The notes: generated by a model from the letters alone, not told the origin. DNA of 64,000 nt from Aureispira sp. CCB-E (GCF_031326345.1 NZ_CP133671.1:6731501-6795500), one strand, 5' to 3'; shown: positions 43,087 through 53,362, counted from the first letter of the stretch. Program-made: numbers and translations.

Positions 43087-45117
43087 TCAACGCAATACAA
43101 CGGTATTCATTTGTGTTGCCAAGTCCTTTTTTATTTCCATTAATTTTAAACTAACTTTCATATAAATCAATACGTCCGTATCATTTTTAGCCTCTTGAGA
43201 TGCTTTCAACAGCAATTGATTTTTGCGAATTAGACGCTCTATTTTTTTTAGTTTGAATCTTAAAATACTACTTTTGGCATCGGCAACATGATTAATTTCA
43301 GGTAATTCTTGTGTGTTCAAAAATACATTTAAACGTTCCCATCCTTCCGAAAAATCATGTTCCTCCATTCTTGCGACCAAATCGACAGCCAACTTAGCAA
43401 CAGCAGGATCACTATGATAAGTAAAATAGTTGGTTGTTATTTTTTCGTTGGCTTGTAACTTAGTCAAATACTCTTGTACAATTTTACTACAAATTGGATG
43501 ATCAAATTCTTCAATCATATCCAACATATCCAACAAAATAAACTCCGCCACGGTCGTTTCTTTATCCAGTTGTCGGTCACCAAAGTTGATTAAAATACGG
43601 GCAATATCCATTTCTTGATATTCTTCTGCCGTTTTCTTTTTAACATTGGTATTCCGTTTTTGAGGTTGTCCCCCTGTTTCCATAGGAAACTCCCCGCCAG
43701 CATACAACATTTCTTCCTCAGAGGGCATTCCTTCATAAGGATCATAATAATCAGGTTCTGAAGAAGGTTTGGTCGATTTAGTTTCCCGTGATTTTTGACG
43801 TTGTTCTTGCTGGTATTGTTTTTTGGCATTGGCTTGAATGCGTTTATTAATCTCAGTATGCAACAATTGTTCACTCATTTCCATTAATTGAGCGCACTCT
43901 TTGACATAAACCGACCGTTTCAAAGCATCTGGAATTTTGGCAATAGAACCAACAATATCTTTGATGACTTCTGATTTCTTAATAGGGTCGTGTTCGGCAT
44001 CTTTGAGCAATAAATTACTCTTAAAAAGAATAAAGTCATTGGCTTCTCGATCTATAAACTCTTTAAAGGCAGTCGCCCCAACTTTTTTGAGATACGAATC
44101 GGGGTCCTCTCCTTCTGGAAGCAAGACTACCTTCACATTCATATCTTGTTCAATTACAATATCCAAGCCCCTCAAAGCAGCTTTGATTCCCGCTTTGTCT
44201 CCATCGTACAAAATCGTCATATTAGGAGCATAACGTTTGACCAAACGCACTTGATCTGCGGTGAGGGAAGTTCCTGAAGAAGCGACAATATTTTCAATAC
44301 CCGCTTGGTGTAGAGAAATAACATCGGTATACCCCTCCACCATATAACACTCATTCATCTTAACAATCGCTTTACGAGCAAAGTAAATTCCGTAAAGTGT
44401 TTTTCGTTTGTTATAAATATCTGTTTCAGGGGTATTGAGATATTTGGGAGCTTTTTTATTAGCAGTCAAAATTCTTCCCCCAAAGCCAATTACTTTTCCA
44501 GATACATTATGAATGGGAAATTGTACTCTATTTTTAAAGAAATCCCGTTTATTTTTAATCAAGCCCGCCTTCTCCAAAACCTCCTCTTCGTAGCCTTTGC
44601 TGAGTCCTTTTTGCATCAAATCGTTGGCGCCTCCATTGGCAAAACCAAGGCCAAATTTTTTGATAATCTCTTCTCTAAAACCTCTCTGCTTAAAGTAGCT
44701 CAACCCCACACTTTTCCCATAGTCTGTTTCAAATAGTTGCTGCTGAAAGTGTTCTTTGGCAAACTGATTGACAACATACAAACTATCCGACAACTGCAAT
44801 TGTGCCGCCTGTTCCTCTGTCAATTCATCTTCTTCTATAGGAATGTTGTACTTTTTAGCAAGGCTTTTTAACGCCTCAGGATAAGACAATTGCTCTAAAT
44901 CCATTATAAAATTAACAGCATTCCCTCCTTCTCCACAACCAAAACATTTGTAAATATTCTTTGCTGGCGAAACCGTAAACGAGGGTGTCTTCTCATTATG
45001 AAAAGGGCAAAGTCCAATATAATTGACTCCTCGGCGTGTTAATTTAACAAAATCGCCCACTACATCTTCAACTTTTACCGTCTCAAATATAGTTTGGATT
45101 GTTTTTTGTGTTATCAT
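43087..45117 (-). CDS. dnaG: DNA primase
   Basis: 676 aa from ATG 45117; the 19 codons upstream are in frame but the promoter lies within them (see next). Zinc finger Cys37, His40, Cys58, Cys61 (CPFHNEKTPSFTV ... KCFGCGEGG). TOPRIM core: Glu in VEGYTDVISL (about 260), YDGDKAG (about 304), the second acidic pair. RNA polymerase domain between. The C-terminal, helicase-binding part is present (about 480-676). Synthesises RNA primers at the replication fork. rpoD and rpsU, often near dnaG, are not here. Confidence 0.97.
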   Translation of the reverse strand: MITQKTIQTIFETVKVEDVVGDFVKLTRRGVNYIGLCPFHNEKTPSFTVSPAKNIYKCFGCGEGGNAVNFIMDLEQLSYPEALKSLAKKYNIPIEEDELTEEQAAQLQLSDSLYVVNQFAKEHFQQQLFETDYGKSVGLSYFKQRGFREEIIKKFGLGFANGGANDLMQKGLSKGYEEEVLEKAGLIKNKRDFFKNRVQFPIHNVSGKVIGFGGRILTANKKAPKYLNTPETDIYNKRKTLYGIYFARKAIVKMNECYMVEGYTDVISLHQAGIENIVASSGTSLTADQVRLVKRYAPNMTILYDGDKAGIKAALRGLDIVIEQDMNVKVVLLPEGEDPDSYLKKVGATAFKEFIDREANDFILFKSNLLLKDAEHDPIKKSEVIKDIVGSIAKIPDALKRSVYVKECAQLMEMSEQLLHTEINKRIQANAKKQYQQEQRQKSRETKSTKPSSEPDYYDPYEGMPSEEEMLYAGGEFPMETGGQPQKRNTNVKKKTAEEYQEMDIARILINFGDRQLDKETTVAEFILLDMLDMIEEFDHPICSKIVQEYLTKLQANEKITTNYFTYHSDPAVAKLAVDLVARMEEHDFSEGWERLNVFLNTQELPEINHVADAKSSILRFKLKKIERLIRKNQLLLKASQEAKNDTDVLIYMKVSLKLMEIKKDLATQMNTVVLR

Positions 45118-45141
45118 ATAATAGCATTTGCAATTTTTATT

Positions 45142-45175
45142 CAAAGATACAAAAAATCGCTTAGAATAGAGCAAA
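45142..45175 (-). promoter_or_regulatory. dnaG promoter candidate
   Basis: Minus strand TTTG (45172-45175) and TATCTTTG (45142-45149), spacer 22 nt, a little long. Transcription would start about 17 nt before the ATG at 45117, which argues against any start further upstream. Confidence 0.6.
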
Positions 45176-45294
45176 GCTTTATTTTTTGCTCAAATTGGGT
45201 TTTTAAAGTTGAGAAAAGCTTAGTTTGGCATAAAAATTGGAAATTTATAAATACAAAAATATAAAGGTTTTAATTGGGTGTTCTTATAGTGTGG

Positions 45295-45330
45295 GTCTCG
45301 CTCCTTTTTTAAGGGGCGGGACTTTTTTTT
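45295..45330 (+). terminator. orphan GC-rich terminator on the plus strand
   Basis: A 10-bp stem with three G-U pairs (45295-45304 with 45313-45322) and a T8 tail, in an intergenic region with no plus-strand gene upstream. The neighbouring gene dnaG is on the other strand. It therefore ends either a small RNA (roughly 45190-45330) or an unrecognised transcript. Confidence 0.75.
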
Positions 45331-45687
45331 GTCATCTAATTCTCATAATTCTATTTCTACCGTCATTAAAGTCTTGAAACTTTCCAACCAAAGCAGCATC
45401 TTGCTTGTCTATAACGATATAAGAGATAGACAAAAGTCAACTTCCTTTATCTTAAACAACTTCACAATTAACACAACAAGCAATTATTAGTTTATGGTGT
45501 AATTTTACATGATTATTATCTTTTTATAATTTATTACAGTAGGTGAATCAAACAAAACTTTGTAGTTTTGTCTTGATTCTGTCATCTATATTCTACCAAT
45601 AAAATAGTGTCTTATTAGAATAGATTCCCAAAAGGATAATAAACACAAATGTGGAACAATTATACTAAAAAACAAAACAGCTAATTA
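45331..45687. other. intergenic, about 360 bp before the porV-like gene
   Basis: TAGTTTTG at 45563-45570 fits TAnnTTTG on the plus strand, some 118 nt before the next ATG, but no -33 box is found. A 35-codon minus-strand frame with no ATG start is not called. Confidence 0.4.
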
Positions 45688-46833
45688 ATGCTACGATTAC
45701 TCTTTATAGCCAGTGCCATTTTTGCGCTCGTGTCTTCTGTGAATGCCCAAAAGTATAGTAATGAATTTTTATCAATAGGTGTTGGTGCTCGGGCACAAGC
45801 TATGGCAGGTGCTCAAATTGCTCAGGTCAATGATGCTACTGCTGGTTTTTGGAACCCCGCAGGCTTAACAGGAGTTGATACCGACTTACAATTAGCCGCC
45901 ATGCACAACGAATGGTTTGCTAGTATTGGTCGATACGATTATGTAGGGCTAGCTGCTCCTATTATGAACAAAGCACACTATTTGGGATTTACCTTCATCC
46001 GTTTTGGTGTAGATAATATTCCCAATACCTTGACGCTTTATGAAAAAGATGGTACCATTAACTATAATAATGTAACTACTTTTAATGCAGCTGATTATGC
46101 GTTCATGTTGCATTATGCCAAGCGTTTTGAATCCTTGGGTCTGTCAGTAGGAGTCACTCCTAAAGTAGTCCATCGAAAAATTGGTCCTTTTGCTACCTCT
46201 TGGGGATTTGGAATTGATATTGGTGCTCAATATCGCCGTGGAGATTGGCAATTTGGTTTGATGTTAAAAGATATTTCAACTACTTTTAATGCTTGGTCAT
46301 TCAACTTTACAGAAGAAGAAAAGCAAGTACTTGATATTACAGGAAATGATATTCCAGTCAAGTCTATGGAAATCACTCGCCCAACAGTTGGCTTGGGAGT
46401 AGCATATCACAAAGATTTTAAAATTGGTACTCCCAAAGAAGGAAAAAAACAAAAATACATTGGACTAACAACAGAATTAGATTTCAATATGACAACCGAT
46501 GGACGTCGCAATGTGTTAATTAGTGCGGATCCCATTAGTTTTGATCCTGCGCTGGGTTTGGAGTTGCATTACAACAACTTGATTTTCTTGCGTGGTGGTA
46601 TCAATAATATACAACAGTTTAAAGATATTTCTGACAACCAAAAATGGGCTGTACAACCCAACTTTGGGGTTGGATTTAGAATTTATAAATTTTATGTTGA
46701 TTATGCTTTGGGCTTAAATGCTGGTGGTGCTATTTTGGATAATACTCAAGGAGCTATTCTTTCTCATATTGTGTCCATCAAGATTGACATTAGCTTTAAG
46801 TATATCAAAAATGCGTTAAAAGATGAAGAATAA
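45688..46833 (+). CDS. PorV/PorQ-family outer-membrane protein (putative PorV2-type)
   Basis: 381 aa. Signal peptide with cleavage after VNAQ (about 21). The start of the mature protein has the family segment FLSIGVGARAQAMAGAQIAQVNDATAGFWNPAGL (about 27-60), the PorV/PorQ (UPF0164) hallmark. Further barrel strands follow, e.g. FIRFGVDNIPNTL, WGFGIDIGAQYRR and FYVDYALGLN. PorV is the T9SS shuttle that delivers cargo to the sortase PorU; PorV-like proteins stand beside C25 peptidases in many Bacteroidota, as here. A strong terminator separates it from the peptidase gene, so the two can be regulated separately. ATG start. Confidence 0.85.
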   Translation: MLRLLFIASAIFALVSSVNAQKYSNEFLSIGVGARAQAMAGAQIAQVNDATAGFWNPAGLTGVDTDLQLAAMHNEWFASIGRYDYVGLAAPIMNKAHYLGFTFIRFGVDNIPNTLTLYEKDGTINYNNVTTFNAADYAFMLHYAKRFESLGLSVGVTPKVVHRKIGPFATSWGFGIDIGAQYRRGDWQFGLMLKDISTTFNAWSFNFTEEEKQVLDITGNDIPVKSMEITRPTVGLGVAYHKDFKIGTPKEGKKQKYIGLTTELDFNMTTDGRRNVLISADPISFDPALGLELHYNNLIFLRGGINNIQQFKDISDNQKWAVQPNFGVGFRIYKFYVDYALGLNAGGAILDNTQGAILSHIVSIKIDISFKYIKNALKDEE

Positions 46834-46863
46834 ACCTTATATCCATATCGTTTAAATCGTAAC

Positions 46864-46917
46864 AGTTCTCAAGGTATTATTACTCAAAACCCAGTAATGC
46901 CTTGAGAACTTTGTTTT
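46864..46917 (+). terminator. rho-independent terminator after the PorV-like gene
   Basis: An 11-bp perfect outer stem (AGTTCTCAAGG and complement) closed by a further inner stem (ATTACT/AGTAAT), followed by TTTGTTTTT. Confidence 0.88.
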
Positions 46918-47260
46918 TGACCCTACGATTTCTATGAATACTTAATTTTGTCTTGTGTTAGACTTTGTATCATTCAGACTATTCTGATTACTAAAAAATG
47001 GGTACTATACACAAGGCTTCATACGGTTCTATAAAAACTATATATTCCCCTAGTTCTAATTTTTCATTACTTCTTGAAAAGTTATATTAATCTGATTGCC
47101 AACAAGGTACAATTCTGCCACTTTATTATCCAAAGAACTGGTAATCATACTAATGTAAAGATGTTTTTTAGTTTTTTTTAACTAAAAAAATCATGAGGTA
47201 TTAAATTTTTAATAGCAGTAGATAGCTTTGGCTTCTATTCTATGTCAAATAGTTATTATT
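46918..47260. other. intergenic, 343 bp before the PorU-like gene
   Basis: No promoter consensus is clear. A 30-codon ATG frame on the minus strand (about 47061-47153) has protein-like composition but is too short to call; listed among the rejected items. Confidence 0.35.
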
Positions 47261-50200
47261 ATGAAATCTTCTTTTTACAAAGTAGCAACCTCTCCAACCA
47301 ATACACAACATTTCAAAAAAATGTTTCCTATTGCCTTAGTTTTAGTATTAATGGGCTATGTCTCCGATGCAACAGCGCAAGGACACGACGGTCTTTTTGG
47401 CAATGAATGGATCGACTATAGCAATGGTAAAGAATATTATAAAATAAAAGTTGCCAGAGATGGCATGTACCGTATTAGTGCGGCTACCCTTCAACAAGCT
47501 GGTGTAAATATTAGCAGCATCAATACAAATGGTATTCAGGTTTTTAATCGAGGAAAAGAAGTTCCTATTCAAGTAGAAACCTCTGGTGGGACATTGAACT
47601 ATATTCAGTTTTATGGTAAAAAGAATAGAGGTGAATTTGATGTCAATTGTTACAATGAAATAGGGCATCATTTTAATGAAGAATATAGCCTTTATTCTGA
47701 TACCGCAGCCTATTTTTTAACATGGGGAAACACACCTTCTACCAAGCACTATACAACGCTTGGAGCTAATTTATCCAATATTCCAGCCAAGGAGCCTTAT
47801 TTTATGTATACAAGTAAGGTAGTTTATACAAGTACGTGGAACGAAGGATTGACTTGGCAAATTTCAACAGAACGATTGAGCAAATCTACGTTTGAAGAAG
47901 GAGAAGGTTTTGGATCTCCACTACAAAAATCATTTAGCTTAACCATACCCACCAACCATCCTTTTTCGAGTGGACCTACTGCAACTGGTGCTTTTAAAAT
48001 ATTTACTCCAGGAGATTATGCCCATACATTGGAAATCAAATCAGGAAGTAGCACCTATGCAAGCTATAATTTTAATGCATGGAAAACAGGTAAGTATTCG
48101 GCGTCTCTTCCTAGTTCAATTATACAAGCAGGAGGTACTAATTTAGCCTTAGAAGGTACAGCGAATGCTTCCGATCGTTATTATGTAGCTTATGCTGAAA
48201 TTACTTATGCTAGAGAGTTTAATTTTGATGGCAACTATATTTTTCCATTTACAATGCCTGCGCATAGCACAAGGAAATACATTGAGATGAATAATATAGA
48301 TGCTACCAATGCCAATCAAAATAAGTTCTACCTATACGACTTAACCAACAATCTCCGCATACAATGCTTTTATGATGCCGCCAATGGGCGTTTACTAACA
48401 GACTTAACACCATCTGCTCAAGCACGAGAATTGGTCTTGGTTAACGAAGGCAACACCAATAGTTATACCGACGTATTGGCTGTCACACCAATTACATTTA
48501 GAAACTTTGCCTCTCCTATTTTTACACCAACCAATTATGTTATCATTACCCATCCTAGCTTACGCCGTAATTCTTCGGGCAGCAATCCTATATTTGATTA
48601 CCAAGCCTACCGCCAATCAACAGTAGGAGGAGGTTATGTCACAACAGAAATTACAATTCAAGAGCTTTACGATCAATTTGCTTATGGCATTACGTTGCAT
48701 CCTTTAGCCGTTCGTCATTTTGCGCATTTTATCAAACAAAACTGGATCAATCCAGAATATGTCTATTTAATTGGAAAAGGTCGAGTTTATAAAGACATTA
48801 GAGCCAATAGACTCAATGCACTTATTCCTACCTTTGGCTATCCCCCTTCCGATCATATTTTAATGGCTTCTATTAACAGTGACGAGCCTGCTATTGCTGT
48901 AGGGCGACTCTCTGCTAGCACAGGCGACCAAGTAAGCACCTATCTCCAAAAAATAATTGATGTAGAAGCAGAACGTGCTGCTCCACAAACATTGGCAGCA
49001 AGAGGTTGGACTAAGAATATATTACATCTAGGAGGTGGTAAGAATAGTAATGAACAGAACATTATTAGAAGCCGCCTAAACGGCATGAAAACCATTATTG
49101 AAAATCCATCGTATGGGGGGACGGTACAGTCTTTCTTCAAAACATCGACCAATCCAATTCAAGCTGCGCAATCCGCCTATTTGGACTCTCTCATCAACTC
49201 AGGAATATCGATGCTCACCTTCTTTGGGCATTCTTCTGCCAATAGTTTTGACTTTAATTTAGATCATCCTCAAAACTATTCTAATTATAAAAAATATCCA
49301 CTGATTATGGCATTGGGTTGTTATGGTGGTACCATGTTCGAACAAAATCCTTTGATCAGCGAAGAGTTTATTTTTGAGCCACAAGCAGGAGCTGGCGTAT
49401 TCTTAGCTTCTTCAAGTGCCGCAGCATTAGAAGCCTTAAACCAATTTGCACAACAATTTTATCAAGGCGTTAGTATCACTCATTACAACGAAGGGGCTTC
49501 TAAATCTGTAAAAAGAGCCATAGGTAGCCTAGAAAGTACAGGAAATTACTCGACCACCAATCAAATGGCTTGTCATTATATGACTTATCATGGTGATCCT
49601 GCTTATCAGGTTTCAACCGCTACTTACCCTGACTATTACATTGATCGAAGCTTGGTTAGTCACTCTCCTGATGTTGTTACAGTACAAATGAACACCTTTA
49701 ATTTGGAAGTAGATGTATACAATATTGGGCGTGCTATTGATACTGTTTTTAACATTAAAGTAGAACGTATTTTCCCCGATGGGACAAGTGCTTTTGTTAC
49801 TTCGCAACAAGTCACAGCACCCTATTACAATACCAAATTTACCATTCCTGTCCCGATAGGAACCAATGCACTAGGAATCAATAAGTTCAACATCTATGTC
49901 GATGCAGACAACGATGTTGATGAACGCCCCAATCCATCCGCAGAAAATAACAACGATGTCATTCAATATGCGGTTGCTATTTTATCCGATGCCATTGTTC
50001 CCGTTTCTCCTTATGAATTTGCTATTGTCCCTACGACCCCAATTACCCTCAAAGCTTCTACTGGCAACGCCTTTGCAACTTCTCAGACATACGCTTTTCA
50101 AATAGATACAACAGAATACTTTAATAGTCCACTTTTGCAACAAACGACCATTACGCAAGTAGGCGGCTTGGTTCAATGGACACCAAGTATGTCCTACCTA

Positions 50201-52318
50201 GATAGTACCGTTTATTATTGGCGAGTTAGTGTTGATTCAACCAACCCAACGGTTGGTTATTCTTGGGCAGGGAGTTCTTTTATTTATATTAATGGTAGTT
50301 ACCCAGGTTGGAATCAATCTCATTTCTTTCAGTATTTAAAAGACAACCATACCAATATCTATATCGAAGAACCCGACCGAGAGTTCAAATACATCAACTC
50401 AATTCAAGAAGTTTCGGCAACAACAGCACGTACGCCCAATGTCTTGCATCCTGAAAACGTTGCTATTTATTTTAATGGTAGCAAACTTGATAAATGCCGC
50501 TGTCCGAATAGGAATGGTTTGTATGTTGCGGTTATTGAACCTGGCACACTAGATTTTTGGCGAATACCAGGGTTTAGTACACAATATGGAGCCGTCAACT
50601 GTGATGCTGCTGGGCGAATCTCTCCTAACTTTTTGTTTGAAACCAATACTGTTGCGGGACGTGATTCTCTAGAAAATTTCATCGCGAATGTTGTTCCAAA
50701 TGGACATTATGTACTGGCATATACCCTCAATAATGCCCAGCCATTTGCGTGGTCCAATTCATTGATTAATACATTTAAAGACGAAGGCGTTTGGTATATT
50801 GATGATTGGATTAATAATTCTAGCCCATCTAGTCCTTTGCCATGGGGAACTTTTTTCAAGAAAGGAGATAGTACTTATGTACATAAAAACTCTGTTTTAG
50901 CAACTAGCCCTAGTGACATTTTAACCATTTCAGGTCCTTTACAAGAAAACTGGTTCCAAGGCTTTCAGACCTCCACCATCATTGGTCCAGCCAACTATTG
51001 GGGGGCTATGTATTGGGATCATGATAATTTGCCCAACGACCAAGTTAACGTAGAGATTTATGGTTTAGATGCCAATCAGAATGTTCGAACATTACTGGTC
51101 GGTCCAACGACAAATCTCAACGAGTCATTAACCTCTATTAATCCAGCTCAATACCCTTATCTGGAATTGGTTTGGAACACGCTAGATTCTGTTGATCGAA
51201 CACCTCCACAATTAAAATATTGGCGGGTTATTGCTGATATGGTTCCAGAAGCAGCGTTAAGACCAGAACTTTTTGTTTCCTTGGATGATAGTTGCATACA
51301 ACAAGGTCAAGCTATAAAGTTGGATATTGCCATGGAAAATATTAGCCCCTTAGATATGGATAGCATGCTTGTCAAGTTTGAAATATTAGGTAGTGGTTTG
51401 GTTCAATATGCTCGTTTGGATTCTTTGAGAACAGCAGATACTCTTCATGCTAGTGTTGAATTTCCTACCGTAAATTTACAAGGTTCCAATCAATTGTTGA
51501 TGGTTGAAATAAATCCGAATAGAGATCAACCAGAGCAATATCATTTTAATAATATTGGTTTAGCCTCCTTTAAAGTCTTACAAGATAATATCAATCCTAT
51601 CTTAGATGTCACCTTTGACGGAGTCCATATTTTGAATAAAGACATTGTATCTGGTACACCTGAAATTGTTATTACTTTATCTGATGAAAATCAATACTTA
51701 GGTTTAGATGACTTAGAGGATTTTAGCATTATCATCCGACATCCTAGTTTTCCAAATGGCGAGATGCTTTTGTCTCCCGCTACCACAGATATGCAATTTT
51801 ATCCTGCCGACCCTAGTAAGTTGGATATTGAAAATAAGGCAAAAATTATCATGCATCCTGATTTAAAAGAGGACGGTATGTACACCTTGTTTGTTAGTGC
51901 TGCGGATAAATCTGGAAATAATTCGGGTGAATTGAGTTATAGTGTCGACTTCGAGGTTATTAATAAGCCTTCTATTTCTAACATGCTCAACTATCCAAAT
52001 CCTTTTTCTACGTCTACCCAATTTGTATTCACCTTAACAGGCAGAGAATTGCCCAATTATATGAAAATCCAAATCTTAACCGTGACAGGGAAAGTTGTCC
52101 GAGAAATTACTCAAGATGAATTAGGTACACTCCGAATTGGAACAAACCGAACAGAATATGCTTGGGATGGAAAAGATGAATATGGCGACCAATTAGCAAA
52201 TGGCGTTTATCTCTATCGAGTTATTACCAAAAGAGATGGAGAAGATTATGAAACCTATAGTAATAGAACAGATTATATGTTCCGACAAGGTTTTGGAAAA
52301 ATGTATCTAATGCGATAG
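47261..52318 (+). CDS. porU: C25-family cysteine peptidase, long PorU-type (T9SS sortase-like)
   Basis: 1685 aa from ATG 47261; an 11-codon extension starts at TTG. Signal peptide (MFPIALVLVLMGYVSDATAQ, about 21-40). The PorU-type N-terminal domain shows GKEYYKIKVARDGMYRIS (about 57-74). The gingipain-like C25 domain has His657 in LTFFGHSS and Cys687 in ALGCYGGTMF as catalytic dyad, followed by an Ig-like region. Adhesion-type beta domains follow (about 850-1560). The end has NYPNPFSTST and WDGKDEYGDQLANGVYLY, a FlgD-like/T9SS C-terminal domain as in PorU. PorU removes the T9SS signal at the cell surface and attaches cargo to A-LPS. P. gingivalis PorU is about 1160 aa, so this is a long form. 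Position after a PorV-like gene supports the role. Confidence 0.85.
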   Translation: MKSSFYKVATSPTNTQHFKKMFPIALVLVLMGYVSDATAQGHDGLFGNEWIDYSNGKEYYKIKVARDGMYRISAATLQQAGVNISSINTNGIQVFNRGKEVPIQVETSGGTLNYIQFYGKKNRGEFDVNCYNEIGHHFNEEYSLYSDTAAYFLTWGNTPSTKHYTTLGANLSNIPAKEPYFMYTSKVVYTSTWNEGLTWQISTERLSKSTFEEGEGFGSPLQKSFSLTIPTNHPFSSGPTATGAFKIFTPGDYAHTLEIKSGSSTYASYNFNAWKTGKYSASLPSSIIQAGGTNLALEGTANASDRYYVAYAEITYAREFNFDGNYIFPFTMPAHSTRKYIEMNNIDATNANQNKFYLYDLTNNLRIQCFYDAANGRLLTDLTPSAQARELVLVNEGNTNSYTDVLAVTPITFRNFASPIFTPTNYVIITHPSLRRNSSGSNPIFDYQAYRQSTVGGGYVTTEITIQELYDQFAYGITLHPLAVRHFAHFIKQNWINPEYVYLIGKGRVYKDIRANRLNALIPTFGYPPSDHILMASINSDEPAIAVGRLSASTGDQVSTYLQKIIDVEAERAAPQTLAARGWTKNILHLGGGKNSNEQNIIRSRLNGMKTIIENPSYGGTVQSFFKTSTNPIQAAQSAYLDSLINSGISMLTFFGHSSANSFDFNLDHPQNYSNYKKYPLIMALGCYGGTMFEQNPLISEEFIFEPQAGAGVFLASSSAAALEALNQFAQQFYQGVSITHYNEGASKSVKRAIGSLESTGNYSTTNQMACHYMTYHGDPAYQVSTATYPDYYIDRSLVSHSPDVVTVQMNTFNLEVDVYNIGRAIDTVFNIKVERIFPDGTSAFVTSQQVTAPYYNTKFTIPVPIGTNALGINKFNIYVDADNDVDERPNPSAENNNDVIQYAVAILSDAIVPVSPYEFAIVPTTPITLKASTGNAFATSQTYAFQIDTTEYFNSPLLQQTTITQVGGLVQWTPSMSYLDSTVYYWRVSVDSTNPTVGYSWAGSSFIYINGSYPGWNQSHFFQYLKDNHTNIYIEEPDREFKYINSIQEVSATTARTPNVLHPENVAIYFNGSKLDKCRCPNRNGLYVAVIEPGTLDFWRIPGFSTQYGAVNCDAAGRISPNFLFETNTVAGRDSLENFIANVVPNGHYVLAYTLNNAQPFAWSNSLINTFKDEGVWYIDDWINNSSPSSPLPWGTFFKKGDSTYVHKNSVLATSPSDILTISGPLQENWFQGFQTSTIIGPANYWGAMYWDHDNLPNDQVNVEIYGLDANQNVRTLLVGPTTNLNESLTSINPAQYPYLELVWNTLDSVDRTPPQLKYWRVIADMVPEAALRPELFVSLDDSCIQQGQAIKLDIAMENISPLDMDSMLVKFEILGSGLVQYARLDSLRTADTLHASVEFPTVNLQGSNQLLMVEINPNRDQPEQYHFNNIGLASFKVLQDNINPILDVTFDGVHILNKDIVSGTPEIVITLSDENQYLGLDDLEDFSIIIRHPSFPNGEMLLSPATTDMQFYPADPSKLDIENKAKIIMHPDLKEDGMYTLFVSAADKSGNNSGELSYSVDFEVINKPSISNMLNYPNPFSTSTQFVFTLTGRELPNYMKIQILTVTGKVVREITQDELGTLRIGTNRTEYAWDGKDEYGDQLANGVYLYRVITKRDGEDYETYSNRTDYMFRQGFGKMYLMR

Positions 52319-52353
52319 ATTATTATTGAAATTTCTCAAAACATGATATTAAT

Positions 52354-52383
52354 AAAGAGCTGCAAAACTGTAGCTCTTTTTTT
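52354..52383 (+). terminator. rho-independent terminator after the PorU-like gene
   Basis: An 8-bp stem AAAGAGCT/AGCTCTTT extended by GCA pairing inside, then a T7 tail. Confidence 0.85.
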
Positions 52384-52500
52384 ATGCCCCCGATAAGCTC
52401 TCTACTGAATCTGCTTTAAAAAAGGTATTTAGAGCAACTGATGGACTTGTTCGTAATCGCATCAAGTAGCGCTATTATTATGATAATGATTGAAAAATAC

Positions 52501-52508
52501 TATCTTTG
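52501..52508 (+). promoter_or_regulatory. -7 element of the crotonase gene promoter
   Basis: TATCTTTG, an exact -7 consensus, 50 bp before the ATG at 52559; the -33 box is not clear. Confidence 0.55.
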
Positions 52509-52558
52509 TTTCAACAATTAGAGAACCTAAAAACGAATCAATTTTAAAATAAGGACAG

Positions 52559-53341
52559 ATGAAGTATACAAATCTTTTAACAGAATATAAAGATGGTATT
52601 TTGGTCGTCACCATCAATCGACCTAAAGCACTAAATGCACTCAACAAGCAGACATTAAGTGATTTGCGTGAATTATTTGAGAAAGATGCATTAGACTTAA
52701 AAGAGTTAAGAGGAGTTGTTTTAACAGGATCAGGTGAAAAGGCCTTTGTTGCAGGTGCTGATATTACAGAATTCAGTGGTTTGGATGCTCAAGGTGGTTT
52801 GCATATGGCTCAAAATGGTCATGACATCTTTGCGACAATTGAACAGTTTCATGTTCCTGTCATTGCTGCTGTAGGAGGTTATGCATTAGGCGGAGGGTGT
52901 GAGTTAGCAATGGCTTGTCACATTCGCGTTGCCAGCGAAAAAGCGGTTTTTGGTCAACCAGAAGTTAACCTAGGTTTGATTCCTGGATATGGTGGCACAC
53001 AACGCTTAGTACAGTATATTGGCAAAGGAAGAGCTTTAGAGTTGTTGATGACTGCCGATATGATTGATGCTCAAAAAGCACTAGACTGGGGACTAGCAAA
53101 TCACGTTGTTCCTCATGGCGAAGAGGTACCTAAAGCAATAGCAATACTACAGAAAATTGCTAAAAAAGCTCCTATTGCTATCGCAAAAACGATTGCCGCT
53201 GTCAATGCTTATTTTGACAAAGAGAAAGATGGTTTTAATCAAGAAGTATTACTTTTTGCTCAAACGGTAAAAACAGAAGACTTTAAAGAAGGTGCCGCTG
53301 CTTTTGTGGAGAAACGCAAAGCGAACTTTCAAGGCAAATAG
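52559..53341 (+). CDS. enoyl-CoA hydratase/isomerase family protein (crotonase)
   Basis: 260 aa, typical length. Oxyanion motifs GADITEF (about 67-73) and GYALGGGCELAMACH (107-121), and both catalytic glutamates, Glu115 and Glu135 (PEVNLGLIPGYGGTQRL), are present, so it should hydrate 2-enoyl-CoA to 3-hydroxyacyl-CoA. This is a step of beta-oxidation or a related pathway; no other beta-oxidation gene is nearby. The C-terminal end FVEKRKANFQGK is standard. ATG start; strong terminator follows. Confidence 0.95.
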   Translation: MKYTNLLTEYKDGILVVTINRPKALNALNKQTLSDLRELFEKDALDLKELRGVVLTGSGEKAFVAGADITEFSGLDAQGGLHMAQNGHDIFATIEQFHVPVIAAVGGYALGGGCELAMACHIRVASEKAVFGQPEVNLGLIPGYGGTQRLVQYIGKGRALELLMTADMIDAQKALDWGLANHVVPHGEEVPKAIAILQKIAKKAPIAIAKTIAAVNAYFDKEKDGFNQEVLLFAQTVKTEDFKEGAAAFVEKRKANFQGK

Positions 53342-53362
53342 TCTTTAGAGCATATTTTGAAT

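Noticed and set aside
45118-45174. The 19-codon N-terminal extension of dnaG.
   Set aside because: The promoter -7 element lies inside it, so it cannot be translated from that transcript; the family begins at MITQKTIQTI.
45341-45440. Minus-strand 35-codon frame (VIDKQDAALVGKFQDFNDG...) upstream of dnaG.
   Set aside because: No ATG start, and the downstream hairpin has its T tail on the other strand.
47061-47153. A 30-codon ATG frame on the minus strand (MITSSLDNKVAELYLVGNQI...) with protein-like composition.
   Set aside because: Too short, no promoter or family match, and upstream frame quickly hits a stop; could be a remnant but unsupported.
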